Numbered from the stretch's first letter, positions 43,739 to 54,800 are shown. The stretch: DNA of 64,000 bases from Eutreptiella sp. 'Long Island Sound 2002' (GCA_964036045.1 OZ038381.1:137732306-137796305); one strand, 5' to 3'. Translations and numbers: made by a program. The notes: generated by a model from the letters alone, not told the origin.

Positions 43739-44378
43739 CTCCCAGGGGCTGCTGCTCTCCCCTCCCCTCACATATGTTTTTTGTTGGAGGGGTTGGAAGG
43801 GGCCCCGGCATGGCAGTCCAAGGACAGGTGGGGATCGAGTACGATTGCGTTCCGCGTTGTTTGGGGTGGTGCAGCGTGGCAATATCCGTGTGGCTGCTGC
43901 AACACGCCTCTTCCAAAAGGTGTGCGCAGCCATCAATGCCTACGTGCACGCAAGATTGCCATGGTGGTTCACTTGGACTGCCATCCAAGTTAACCATGCG
44001 GTTTCCCCTTCAACCACAATGCCACGGCATAAGCACCAGGACCACCTGCTCTTGAGTGCCCTTGTGACTGCTGGTAATTTGTCAGGTGGGGAGTTCTGTG
44101 TGGAAGAGGCGGGGCTCGTGTTCCCCACAAGGGGAACCCGCCCCTACACACTGGCATGTGATGCAGGGCCACAGAGCCATGACAGGGTGGATGAGGATGC
44201 AGTGGCATTGGATGCCCGGAATGGGGTCGTTTTTTGCAGTGGTGCTTTGCACATGCCAGCCCCGTGGCGTGGTGAACGCTACGCCCTGGTGTTTTTTACC
44301 CAGGTCGGCCTCGGCAAGGTGTCATGGGACGACCTGCAGCTGCTGCGGAGTCTTGGGTTCAGGCTGTGCGCTGGGTAG
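43686..44378 (+). CDS. TET/JBP-like 2OG-Fe(II) dioxygenase domain protein
   Basis: The frame is open for 230 codons without an obvious ATG start, so it may be an internal exon beginning after about 43740. The region FTWTAIQVNH, then PRHKHQD (H-X-D iron ligands), LSGGEF, GVVFCSGALHM (distal His) and GERYALVFF (2OG-binding Arg) follows the TET/JBP and related beta-helix oxygenase order, with all three iron ligands and the Arg present. Families of this type oxidise 5-methylcytosine or thymine, and relatives ride on some DNA transposons. The actual substrate is unknown. A GGTAGCATG donor-like site lies at the end, before a palindrome island. Confidence 0.55.
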   Translation: MAVVVAVAEAVMVVMAVDSQGLLLSPPLTYVFCWRGWKGPRHGSPRTGGDRVRLRSALFGVVQRGNIRVAAATRLFQKVCAAINAYVHARLPWWFTWTAIQVNHAVSPSTTMPRHKHQDHLLLSALVTAGNLSGGEFCVEEAGLVFPTRGTRPYTLACDAGPQSHDRVDEDAVALDARNGVVFCSGALHMPAPWRGERYALVFFTQVGLGKVSWDDLQLLRSLGFRLCAG

Positions 44379-44389
44379 CATGTGCGATG

Positions 44390-44650
44390 GGTGCAGTGTG
44401 CGTCAACACACACGCGTTGTGGAAGGGGCGCGTACGCGTTGGAGTGCGGGGTGCGTACGTGTTATGGTGTTGCATCGTATGTGTTGCTGTGCGGGCGCGT
44501 ACGCGCTGGGTTCATGACGCGTACGATTCGCTGTTCTGGCGCGAACGCGTCCAGTTCATGAAACGTACGATTCGCTGTTGTGGAACGGACGCATTAAAAA
44601 TGAAACGTGTATGCGTTGCCGTGCCCACTCGTACGCGCACACATACGTGT
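44390..44650. repeat. ACGCGTACGCG palindrome island 3
   Basis: About ten GCGTACGCG, CGTACGATTCG and CGTACGTG words are spread through 260 bp. The island may be intronic: a donor-like GGTAGCATG at about 44375 precedes it and TTGTGTCCATGCAG at 44688-44701 follows it. Confidence 0.8.
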
Positions 44651-44808
44651 TGAGTCTAGAACTTGTGCCTATACGTGCGAACCTTGTTGTGTCCATGCAG
44701 CCCCCCCCTTGTTGTTTTTCCCTAAGGTGTTTTTTTTTTCCCCACTCGAGGAACATGCCCCCATTCAAGGAGTACCAACAGCTGTGAAGGACTAAGAGAT
44801 GGGAACGG

Positions 44809-45384
44809 ATGCCTGAACTGCAAACGGCAGTCACGGAAATTCTTGGTCCGATCTGGCAAGTACAAGCTGGCAAAAACGTGAGCACCCTCATTTTGAAAAC
44901 AACAGATGGGCCCATGCCCCAAAACCAGATGTGGCATGCAGAGGCCCTCCTGTGGGATTGCCGAAAAGAGGGCAAAAGCTGGCGAGCCCTACAGTACTCC
45001 ACCCCCACGTCCCGGATTAAATGCCCCCTGGATGAAGTCAGAAGAGTGAAGGACGAACTTAGTGAACCTCCAGTAGTTGACTACAATGCAATGGACGCGG
45101 ATCACAAATTGCTGGGGGCCGGTACAAATTTGAGGGAGAAACTGGGACTCATGATGGCCGCCCGTAAGGGAAATTTGTACCCGGACCTTTGGGTACGCCT
45201 TAGTGTGGATGGTACACAACTACACAAGCGGCACTTCGAGCATTTTATGCTTGGAGTGCTTGGATCGGGTAACCCGCTTGATAGCTGGTGCATTTTACAC
45301 GCCTCTGAAAAATGTGCTGTGCTACGATCACTCACAAGGGTTAGCAAAATGGATAAGCAAGTGCAAGAGGCCCTATTATGGTGA
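44809..45384 (+). CDS. Unrecognised ORF, probable multi-exon gene
   Basis: The ATG at 44809 opens 191 codons with ordinary globular composition (ILGPIWQVQAGKNVSTLIL, LWVRLSVDGTQLHKRHFEHF). The single Asp in SVDGT is reminiscent of the first catalytic Asp of some transposases, but no second or third acidic motif can be placed. The last codons before TGA (TTATG|GTGAATAAAG) may be a donor, with an acceptor CTTTCTGGTTGCAG at 45436-45449. The frame then reads on to about 45720 (GQVLRRILPKYRPRDYALHGV). Confidence 0.45.
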   Translation: MPELQTAVTEILGPIWQVQAGKNVSTLILKTTDGPMPQNQMWHAEALLWDCRKEGKSWRALQYSTPTSRIKCPLDEVRRVKDELSEPPVVDYNAMDADHKLLGAGTNLREKLGLMMAARKGNLYPDLWVRLSVDGTQLHKRHFEHFMLGVLGSGNPLDSWCILHASEKCAVLRSLTRVSKMDKQVQEALLW

Positions 45385-45719
45385 ATAAAGACAAAGTATG
45401 AAGTACAAGGGGGTGACATGGAAAAACCCAATATCTTTCTGGTTGCAGATGTCGTGGCACGACAGGCAATGGCAGGCATCAAAAGATGGAACAGCACCAC
45501 GGCAGACCCAGTGTGTTGGGTAGGGTAAAATGCAGGGCACGTTGCGATCCCAACTTTGGGAAGGGACTTTCACCCATTCTGTCACATTGGACCTGGTACG
45601 GGCAGGTGCTACGTAGAATTTTGCCCAAGTACAGGCCTCGTGACTATGCATTGCATGGGGTGACACATCTTACTCACAGTGGTCTTCATGGGTGTTGGAG
45701 GGCTCTTGTACTATACAAA

Positions 45720-45846
45720 AATTGGGCCTATGACCCGAATATCTGCGCTGTATCCCGGGGCATATGACCCGGATATCGACCGTAGGGAGATTTCCGGGTC
45801 ATATGCCCCGGGATACAGCACAGATATCCGGGTCATTAGGCCCAAT
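45720..45846. repeat. GATATC/CATATG foldback, ~54-bp arms, copy 1
   Basis: Left arm 45720-45772 and right arm 45793-45846 are inverted repeats with about four mismatches around a 20-base loop. They contain GGGGCATATGACCCGG. A further partial arm lies at about 45855-45912. A related foldback is at 60103-60201. Confidence 0.88.
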
Positions 45847-45912
45847 TCTTATATCCTGGGCATCAGGGCCCGAGGATATCCGCAGATATCCGGGGCATAT
45901 GACCAGGGATCC

Positions 45913-46149
45913 TTGCGCGCAACCCTTCCCTCGCCCTTGATACCTCAACACTTCAAGTGGAACAATTCCGAGACACACTTTCTCTCATGGTGCGTCAAGT
46001 AAGCTCTCTATAAACATGGAATGTAGCCACATATAGATGGTCTATTGGGAGCCAATCATGTCTCTGACACAAGATTCGCAAGCCTAGGAACCAAACTTCG
46101 GAGGAAACCTGAGCTTGGCACAAGACGTATGGTACACAGCATGGCAAAT
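45913..46149. other. Unassigned spacer
   Basis: No gene or repeat recognised between the foldback and the TIR element. Confidence 0.4.
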
Positions 46150-47229
46150 GTCACATGCGATGCAGCGTTCTAGGGCGTGATGCGGAACCCCCCCAATTTT
46201 GGGTGTTGTTAAATTGGTTGGAACCCGGAATTTCACATGTTACATGGGTGCACGGTGATGCAACAATGTGCCTTCCATGTTTCGTTTGCTCGATATTGCC
46301 CGTTTTGCACTTTTTGCGATTTGATCTTTTTGTGCTCTAACTAGTTAGAACGGGAGTAGAACGGGGTTAGAGCACTAGTTATCGCGGGGGTTATCGCGCG
46401 ATAACCTAGTTATCGCGGGGGTTACCGCGGGGGTTATCGCGCGATAATTAGTTATCGCATGGGTTATCGCGTGGGTTATCGCGCTTCATTTCATGTTTCC
46501 CCTTTTCGCTTTAGCTCTCAAAGCCTTCGTATTCTTTGATAAAGGCCCTTGCTGCTGCCCACGCTTGGTGCGAGCACCATCAAAAGCTCCTTGGGGTCCG
46601 TCGCCTTGGCGGTCCTGAGGGGTTTACGATGGGTGACGCAAACGTGAGGCGCCCTGTGGCGACTGGCTTTGAACATGGTGTGGACTTTGGACTCCTTGTC
46701 CATAAGTCCCCCTTCATGGCCGACAAGAGAGACCCCCTGGTTCTCAGCAACTACATGTTCGAGTTGCTAGAAGTAAACCCAGGGGTTGCTGGATTCCTCA
46801 TCTAGCTGCATCCCGAGGACGTGGACGCCGTGTTGGAGTCCGTCGCCGCCCATGCCGAGAAGGGTGCGGGGACCATCCTTGACATGGCCCAAATCTTGAG
46901 CTATGACCACACCCCCCAGCACCTCGATAACTACGCTATGACTGAGTTATCGCGCGATAACTAGCGCGATAACTAGTTAGAGCAAGGTGCTCTAACTGTG
47001 TTGTAACTCTGTTCTAACTGTGCTCTAACTCTTTGACCCCCCCAAAAAAAAACCACCCCTACAATGAGGGTTATGTGGTGAAAGAAAGGGGATGGGGGTT
47101 TTTTGAGGGTGCTGAATCCATTTTTTTAGGTGGTTTGCCCCAAAATTGAGGGTAGGTGGGTGTTCCAGAAATTGCGTTCTAACGAGGGGTTCCGCACCAC
47201 GCCCTAGAACGCTGCATCCCACACGTGAC
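46150..47229. mobile_element. TIR element of about 1.08 kb carrying TTATCGCGCGATAA arrays
   Basis: GATGCAGCGTTCTAGGGCGTG near 46159 faces its complement near 47217, and similarity extends outward to GTCAC/GTGAC (46150, 47229) and inward to GCGGAACCCC. No clear target duplication is seen, so the superfamily is open. Inside are palindromic GTTATCGCGCGATAAC words (46380-46490, 46948-46976), GTTAGAGCAC-type words, and an ORF of about 89 codons (46536-46805) interrupted by a stop but readable beyond it. A C/A run lies at 47036-47051. Confidence 0.75.
46536..46944 (+). pseudogene. Unrecognised ORF inside the TIR element
   Basis: Protein-like sequence (ALAAAHAWCEHHQKLLGV, FEHGVDFGLLVHKSPF) runs to a TAG at 46803-46805, then continues in the same frame (DVDAVLESVAAHAEKGAG). 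It could be a captured gene piece or the remnant of the element's own protein. The family is unknown. Confidence 0.35.
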
Positions 47230-47264
47230 TGATCGTTGGCCGCCAACTGCATTCTTCTTAATGC

Positions 47265-48108
47265 CTAATCACAACGGTAACATTGCATTTCCTTTTTGAC
47301 CTGCACTTCGTTTTTCACCTTTTTTTGGGGTTGCTCTTCAAATGCAGCCTGGGCAAAAGGAGATGGAATATTGGACAAATGTTGACTTACTGGGGCCTTG
47401 GCATGTGTTGCTGGGGCAGCCCATGCACGACAACGGTACATCTCACGTTCATATACAATGCTGTCTTTGTCATTGAGCACATATATAGAAGGTTCTTTCT
47501 CACTCAATTGTGTCAACGGGAAGGTGGCATACTCCTCCTCGGCTGTTAGATCGATGACGATCTTCGGAGAGGATGGAGAAGGTGTCCTATCCTTCCGTTT
47601 CTTCTCTGCTTTGACCGGACTCAGGCTAACACACACGACCTCACGCTTTGGTGACAAAGTGGCACTATTAGAGGCCTTTTCTTCCTTAGGAGGGGCAGAA
47701 GTAGTATTAGCAATAGAAGGTTCCCCTTTTACCTCACCTTCCTCCTTTTTAGGGTCATGGTATCGCGAAAGAATGTGGGCAGCCTTTTCAACCCTCTCCT
47801 TGTCTTTGCGGTGATACACCATGAGAGGTCCTACTTGGACACCCAAATATTTCGCTGCATCCACCAAAGAAATGTTGGGGTTGTTTGCAAGTTTTGTCAT
47901 AGCCACCCTCCTTGCAATATCCTTGAAAGTGATATGCCTTCCAAGGACTTTAGACACCCAAATGGCGGCGCCATGAAAAGTGTCTGCACCACTCTTCTTT
48001 GTTCCTAGAGTCTTGGACCAAAAGTGGCTAGTGCGGAATAAATAGTTCCTTTCAACCTCGCCCACATCTTCAAGCAATTTCAATTGTCGCTTGAAAGTGG
48101 CAATGGCA
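47265..48108 (-). pseudogene. Tyrosine-recombinase-like protein, C-terminal half (split by E3)
   Basis: Reading on the - strand from the E3 junction: ATFKRQLKLLEDVGEVER, then HITFKDIARRVAMTKLANN and AAKYLGVQVG followed by VYHR. This order resembles box II (H-X-X-R-like) and the Tyr nucleophile of tyrosine recombinases, including the Crypton group. The tail is Lys/Glu/Pro rich, includes VIDLTAEEE (a textbook SUMO-interaction motif), and ends CYRCD. It is in phase with the N-terminal half at 58881-59727 once E3 and one TGGCA are removed. In the present arrangement the 3' LTR of E3 gives it a new in-frame start at 48272. Confidence 0.6.
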
Positions 48109-48272
48109 TGAAAGTGCTGCCCTGGGTCGATGTTTGTGCCGGAGGGCTCGGGGCCGGCAAGACCAGTGGGGCAGGCACGCGAGGAGTCTCCCTGGACGTT
48201 GTTATTGGGGGTAGAACCGGATACTCGAACACCAACGGAGGCGAGAGCAGCGACAACAGAAGCAAGGTCCAT
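47265..48272 (-). CDS. LTR-recombinase chimeric ORF (335 codons)
   Basis: The E3 gag ATG also exists in the 3' LTR (48272-48270). From there the first about 55 codons are LTR sequence, identical to the E3 Gag N-terminus, and the frame continues through the junction at 48109/48108 into the recombinase C-terminal half without a stop. If the 3' LTR promoter fires outward, this would be a translatable fusion carrying the catalytic C-terminal region and the SUMO-interaction-like motif. Expression is inference; the open frame is seen directly. Confidence 0.6.
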   Translation of the reverse strand: MDLASVVAALASVGVRVSGSTPNNNVQGDSSRACPTGLAGPEPSGTNIDPGQHFHAIATFKRQLKLLEDVGEVERNYLFRTSHFWSKTLGTKKSGADTFHGAAIWVSKVLGRHITFKDIARRVAMTKLANNPNISLVDAAKYLGVQVGPLMVYHRKDKERVEKAAHILSRYHDPKKEEGEVKGEPSIANTTSAPPKEEKASNSATLSPKREVVCVSLSPVKAEKKRKDRTPSPSSPKIVIDLTAEEEYATFPLTQLSEKEPSIYVLNDKDSIVYEREMYRCRAWAAPATHAKAPVSQHLSNIPSPFAQAAFEEQPQKKVKNEVQVKKEMQCYRCD

Positions 48273-48640
48273 GCTGATTGTTATCCGGCAGAAAATCCCA
48301 GTCTATGAAGAAAATTGATGCGGATTATTCTATGCACATCTGAGTGTCCATATCTGTCTGAAAAGATTTAAATAAATCCAATTATGAAAAATGTTTGGCC
48401 GATCTGGCCCGCGAGCGCGCGTCAGCGGCAAATGGCGATTCCAGCTAAATGATCGGAACGCGGCGGATTTACGGGGAATGGACCGCGGAAACAAATCCGG
48501 CATATCAGAAATATATAGGAAATATCCTGAGACTGAGCTGCGAGGCGGCGATTCCGCCGAAGCAAAGAAAATGACCAAAATGTAGCCAATCTGGACAGAA
48601 TGTCTGAAAATCTGAGCAGATGGGGCTAGCCGCACTTACA
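48109..48640 (-). repeat. E3 3' LTR
   Basis: 532 bp; on the - strand it is preceded by the polypurine tract GGAGGGGGAG (complement at 48641-48650). It contains the duplicated gag ATG at 48272. Confidence 0.95.
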
Positions 48641-50246
48641 CTCCCCCTCCAAAAACACACTGGGATGTGTCGCTACGTCAACGAAGAACGTAGTGCGGGT
48701 AAGTCCCAGAAAAAAATAGAAATGTAGCCTCGATGGGGCGAAATCTGCTTGATCTGACCTGATTTGGGCTGAATTGGCACTGAATCAGGATGGATGAACC
48801 TGAAATGAGACAGAATGAGAAGTGACGAACAGTCCTCCGTGCAGTAAACCATTAGGTTAAGGGCTAAAAAGCATGTAAACGTATCGAGAATCGATACCAA
48901 ACCATACTTTGGTTGAGAATGAGGTAGATTATTGGTGGATTGAGTGGGGGAATCAAGAAATGGAGTGACATCTCAGCGCTCTGGCACAGTTTCGCTGTCG
49001 CGGGCACGCTACGGTGTCCTCGCCGAACTCTACATCGTGTTATTCCCGCTTTTCTCGTTCTGAAAAGTGCAGCATGTGCTTCAGATTTGGCGCATCTGGC
49101 GGATGATCACAAGATTCAGCAAGATTGAGAATGAATTTGGGCAGAGATGAAGGAGATTAAACAAGCACAGAGTGGGAAAACAAATACAAAGGTAGTCTAC
49201 AGACCCTAAGTGCACCGAAAATCATAAGCGTCAACGAAGTTAGGCAAAGCCGTCGACAGATCTTCGAGGAATGAGAGAAGATGACAAGGAAATCAACCTA
49301 AATTGTCCTATAATGAGGAAATTCCCTAAGATGAAGGTGAAATGAAGCAGAATGTCTGGAACCAAAACTACTAACACTTTCGTTTAGACTAAAGTTAATA
49401 TATATTGTCGTTTATTCAGCTCAATTGTGCTTTCCGGCACGTTGGTTCGCGAGCATCCAACAGATTCCATCAAAATGTGGATCATGTGATGATGCATCAT
49501 GATGGGACATGCTGGCCCTGGATCCTTGGCATGTAACGCGCCGAAGGTTCGCTGAAGGCGCTTTACTGACAGTATATAACTGAGAGACACCGTATTTACA
49601 GTGGCGGCGGTGTCAATCGACTTGGACAAGGCCAATCTTTCGAATGAGTCCCACAAGACACTTGGATTCACCATTTTCGACAGTTTCAGGTCGGATTGAG
49701 CTCACATTGGCGTGTGCCAAAAATACAACGAAGCTTACGGACTTCAGAGGTTGCTGTTAGAAGTCCCTAAAGCTCCTATGTGAAGGTTGTCTGAACAATT
49801 GACGTCTGGGTTTCGTGCAACAGTGGCAGAATGAAGGACAAACCTGAGAAATTCGAGGCAAATTTGAGGATCCTGGATCTGAATCTGGACTTTGGCTTCC
49901 GCATCACGGCAAATGAAGGTAAGATCTGTGTTCCTGGCGTCGCATCTGGTGCAGCCAGTACTACAGGGGGTGCCTGTAGGGGTGAATGTCGCTGCGCAGC
50001 GTTTTTACTATGTACATTTGCTTCCATCTGCACGAGTAGCCAAATTCCAAAAATGCACAGACCAACAGAGACAAGATTACCCCGAATCTGCCTGAATTAA
50101 GCCTGAGTTTGGTCTTTTCTGAACACGGCAGCACACTCCGTGGCTTTCGGCAACGTATCTACGCCTTGTCTGCCGAACGGAGACCAAAGAAAAGTTGATT
50201 GACGTCAAATTATCAAACATTTGCAGTTCTCCACATCATGACATAA
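48641..50246 (-). other. E3 3' non-coding region, 1.6 kb
   Basis: A long stretch between pol and the 3' LTR. No ORF has recognisable motifs; GAATGAGA/AGATGAAG-like purine-rich sequence is common. It could contain packaging or regulatory signals. The polypurine tract is its last part. Confidence 0.5.
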
Positions 50247-51862
50247 TCAGGAAGAATGAACAGTGGATTGAGCAGAATGTGGTTGGGGCGAGGCTGAAGT
50301 CGGCCAAGCACGAATACATTTGACCACCAACCTGTCTGGTCGGGCCCTCGTACGGCTTGGGCGCTGCAAATCAGCGGCCGAAGTTGAAGCTTGGTCCTCA
50401 TTTGGCTCCTGGGCTGGCCTGACCACAGGAGGGGGGATCGACGGATCAGCCCTGGAATGTGACGGATGAGGGCCGTAAAAGGCTGGATCTCGATTCACCA
50501 CAGGTCTCTTTCCGTCGCTCTCCACTTGTCTGTCTGGTTTCGACAAACAGTCTGTCAGGAGTACGCCAATTTCGGGGTGCTTCTTCAGGAAGTCGATGAA
50601 CCCCTTGGTGTACCCATGGACAAAAGAATGGGCTGGTTCCCAGTTGTTGTGACTGGAATCAAAGCCCCTCCACTCACACAGAAATTCCCATTCGCCCTTG
50701 GCGTCACGTCCTGCTTCAACAATCCTCTTGAGTTCGTACTTCCCCCCTTCGATGATCCGATCAGACAAATGTTTCGCAGTCCAAAAAAGGGGTTTAACCC
50801 GATCCTTGGGGGAGGGGATCTCTCTCTTGAGGCGATCGCCCGAAACGTCAATTTCCCTGCTGACATCCACACGAATCCTCCACCTGTTCTCACCTAGACG
50901 CGCTGTAACAGCGAATGGCCCCTCCCACAAGGGAAGAAGCTTGTCATCTCCGTCCAGGGTGGTTTCGGATTTTCGAAGCCAAACTCGATCATCGACTTCA
51001 AAATTGTGGGGGTTTTTTCGACCTTGATTCTGAACCCAAAGCCAGTCAGCTTGATGCTTTTCGATTAATTTCGACACAGTTTTATCTGCTCGTTGGACGT
51101 CGTCCAAAAACAACGAAGCATCCTTACAGGGGCGAGGATTATTCAACGGCATGTTCCACCAACACTTCTTTCGTCCAAAGACAATTTCATTTGGAGAAAG
51201 GCCATGATACAAAGGCGTGTTGTGGTAACGGCGAAGCATGGCGAAAAGAATCTCAAGCCAATGGAAATCCTTTTCACTCGCGAGCTCCTTACGAAGCATA
51301 TTTATAAGGGAGCGGCCGGCTCTTTCGCCAGGCAACGCTCGATGCGAGTGGATTTCACATCGGAGGTGGTGGATTCCAAGGCGAGCACATAATTCCCTCC
51401 ACCATTCGGAGGTGTACTCTTTGCCTGAGTCCGTTACCACCTCGGATGGGACGTCCCAGCCTCCCATCCAGGTCTGCGCGCACCATTTGGCGGCAGCCTT
51501 GCCAGTCATCGACTCGATGTTGCAAGGCAACACCTGCATGTAGCCAGAATGACGGCACTGAATAAGGAGCACACCATTGACTTTTTTGTTCGTCCAATGG
51601 CACTCTTCGTCGTCGAGTTCACCGAGATAGAAAAAATCACTGGTGACTCTGTTAAAGAGGCGCTCCAGAATAGGATGAGGCCTCAGATGGCCATGCTTCT
51701 TCGCGCTGGGGGGCGTCGAGACAGCACATTGGGCACATCCGGCGGCTACTTTCATGCAATGAGTATAGAGCCGTGAGCCAAACAACCTATGTTTAATCAT
51801 CGACCACAGTCGACAGCCATGTGCGTGGGGGGACTCCCATTTATGCCACCAGTTTAACACTC
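50247..51862 (-). CDS. pol: E3 integrase with chromodomain
   Basis: The frame starts at a GTG codon inside an HHCC zinc finger (His pair near WWHKW and SPHAHG, then CAQC), so it is the continuation of Pol after a shift rather than a gene with its own start. Catalytic D (SDFFYLGEL), D (VTDSGKEY) and E (LPGERAG) are present. The chromodomain (EFLCEWRGF, NNWEP) lies near 50600-50720, followed by a Pro/Ser-rich tail of about 100 residues. The frame meets the RT frame at the C6 run 51863-51868. Confidence 0.88.
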
Positions 51863-54800
51863 GGGGGGCCAGGGCGTCTGGTGCAACAATTTACCCTCCA
51901 TCCACAGTTTCCCCCCATCCAACGAATACTCAGAAAAAATCCCATCCTTGTGAGCATCTTTGGATTTGAGATTTCCAAAGACCTCTTTAAACATGGGATC
52001 CTGCAGATAATCGGACGTCCAGACACGGATGATCAGGGAATCTTTAGGCAGGGGTGGAGTTTTGGCCGGATCTCGACGCTTAATGCCCTGGATCAACGGA
52101 AATCGACTTACTCGTCGGGTATAGTCAAACCGTTTCACACTCCCTGAGGAGGGATCGGTGACTTTCTCCACGACTTTCAGTGTTTTGGTGCCGATCTCGT
52201 GAGCATGCGCCGGATCTGAAAAGGCCGTGATGTCGTGAGACGGCAATGCATGCTGTTTAACTGCGCATTGCATGCATTCACGTCGGAGGAGCTTTTTTTC
52301 CTCTTGATCCCACTCGATCACGACGTGGCGGTCCTGCTCTGTACCATGGATGTTGGTACTTTGCAGCCCCTCTGAAGCGGGGTAAGCCCATCGGCTCAGA
52401 GCATCCGCTACCGTGTTGTGTTTTCCAGGCAAATACGACACATGGAGGTCAAACAGAGAGAGAAATTCGTGCCATCTGGCCCGTCGACCAGCTGGGCTCG
52501 CGACAGTATCAATGTGTTCGGTGGCCCAATACTCCAGAGATCGATGATCCGTCAGGACCTCGACTCGATTGGTGCAAACCCACGATTGGTACTTTTTCAA
52601 AGCACAGATTATGGCGTAGGTTTCTTGCTCACGCGGCGACCATTGCATTTGGCGTGGGGCTAGCTTCCGAGACCAAAATGCAAGAGGGTAATGATCGCCG
52701 GTGGCTTCATCAACCTGTTCAAGGACAGCTCCGATCGCGTACCTAGAAGCGTCGGTTCTTATGTAGAAGGGTCGGTCGAATTGCGGCACATGCAACGTGG
52801 CGACTTCGCAGAGGGCCGCCTTCAAGTGATGGAAGGCTTCATCGCACTTGTCAGTCCACTTGACACGAACCTTTGAACCTGCCTTGCCCGCATCTCTCCC
52901 TACCTTCAATAATTCAGTGAGGGGGGCAGCAAATTTGGCATAATTCGGCACAAAAGTGTGGTAAAAATTGCAACAACCCAGGAATCCTCTCAACTCCGTG
53001 ATCGTCTCAGGGCGCTTCCACTTCTGAATAGCGACGAGCTTCCCTGGACTGGGTCGTCGGGTGCCATTCTCAAGAAGAGAACCACAAAATTCGACTGATT
53101 TTAAAAATAATTTTCCCTTCTTTGGCCCACAAATCAGCTGATTAGCATCAAGAATGTCCAAAACTTGGTTCAGCTGCTTTTCATGTAGGGCCACCAGCTC
53201 AGCTTCGGTCAGTCCCTCCCCTTCCGTCGCGATGATTATGTCATCTATGTACACGCTCACGAAGGCACGAAGCTCAGGATGAGCTGAAAAAAGCACATCC
53301 TCCATCATTCTTTGAAAAAACGAAGGGGCATTCTTCAGGCCCATGGGCATGACCGTCCACTGGACTGGGCCACATGGCGTGCACATACAAGTGAGAGGTC
53401 GGCTGTCCTTCCTCAACGGCATTTGGTGAAAGCCGTGACGGGGATCCAGCACAGAAAACAAACGACCTCTTGCCCTCTTGGCGATTTCCTCCTCAATGAG
53501 GGGCAGGGGCTGTGAATCCGCCTTGGTTTCAGCGTTGAGATTGCGAAAATCAACAACCATTCGCCAACCATCTATAGTGTTCTGGTCTGCAGGCGGCGGC
53601 TTCGGGACTGTGAAGGGTGCACAGCACCATTCGCTGGTCATACAACCCTCAAGCCAACCAAATTCCCTGAGATTTCTCTCAATTATTTTTCTGAGGATCT
53701 CATGTTTATGTCCATGGTTCTCATAAGGGCGCTGTTTTTTTGCCTTGTACCCTTCACGAAGCTCGATGAAGGCTTCACCGAACTGCCCACGGACAGGGGG
53801 GTCTTTGATCAACTTTCCCGAAAGGGTTGTGTCCTTCCGTTCCTCAAAAATCTTTTCTCTTGACTTGGAACACAATTCAGTGTCCACCTGATCGCCAGGA
53901 ATTACTGTCGAAAAAACTTTGGCGACTTCTTCGGCTTTGGCAGGAAGAATCTTCTTACGGATGTCCCTAAAGAGGTCCGTATCAACTGCCTCTTGAAGAT
54001 AGGTGGGTCGAGTGTCGACATCCCAGAGATTCTCGTCGTGATCCAGCTCCTCGAAAGGATCCATGAAAGCTTCCACAGGGGGTTTTTCATAAAAAACTCT
54101 GAATTTGCGGCGTGATTTGAAATTTTTCTTCGCCCGTGCACTGAAGATTCTTTTCGATGTCGATCGTATTGGGGAAGAGGGAGACGAGGCGGATCCATTT
54201 GACGTTGGATCACCTTGGGTATCTGACGGACAAAAATCAGAAAAAAAAGATTCATCATCAGTACCACGCTCAACCTCAGATTCAGACCCAACACAGGAAT
54301 CTGTACCAGAATCAGCAGAATTAGAGTCAGAAAGCTTTCCATCCACCAGGAATGCAAGCGAACTCCAGGACCGCTGTGGCATGGGACCTGTGTCGTCCCT
54401 GGCATACAGCTTAATCTTCGTGGGAAGTTCGATGTAATCTACACAAATGTCTTGTAATTCCTGAAACCAAGGCTTGTCGTCCCACAAGGGCACAACTAAA
54501 ATTGCCTGGGTTTTATCTTGCTTGATTTTGTGGATGACCTGCTGGATTAAGTGAAACGGAGGATTAATCCACAACTTCTTGTCCCATTTATGGGTCCAAG
54601 CGTCGCTAAAGTGCTTGTCAAAGCGCTTGTTCTTACGGTTAGCAAAGGCATCATACTGTGGCCAAAAGGAATGGTGTTCATGAAAATATTCACAAATTGC
54701 ATCGCGCCATTTGTCGACAACTCTGTAGGATGAAGAGTGCCAGCGCGAAGGGCGTCGTGGCTGGGAGTCCCTACGAAGACATTCTAACTCTCGGGAGTAA

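Noticed and set aside
44809-45384. Assigning the ORF to a named transposase family from its SVDGT motif
   Set aside because: A single Asp motif is not enough; no second or third catalytic acidic residue could be located.
50247-51860. Integrase of E3 as a separate gene with its own start
   Set aside because: The first codon is GTG and lies within the zinc finger, so the protein begins upstream in the RT frame.
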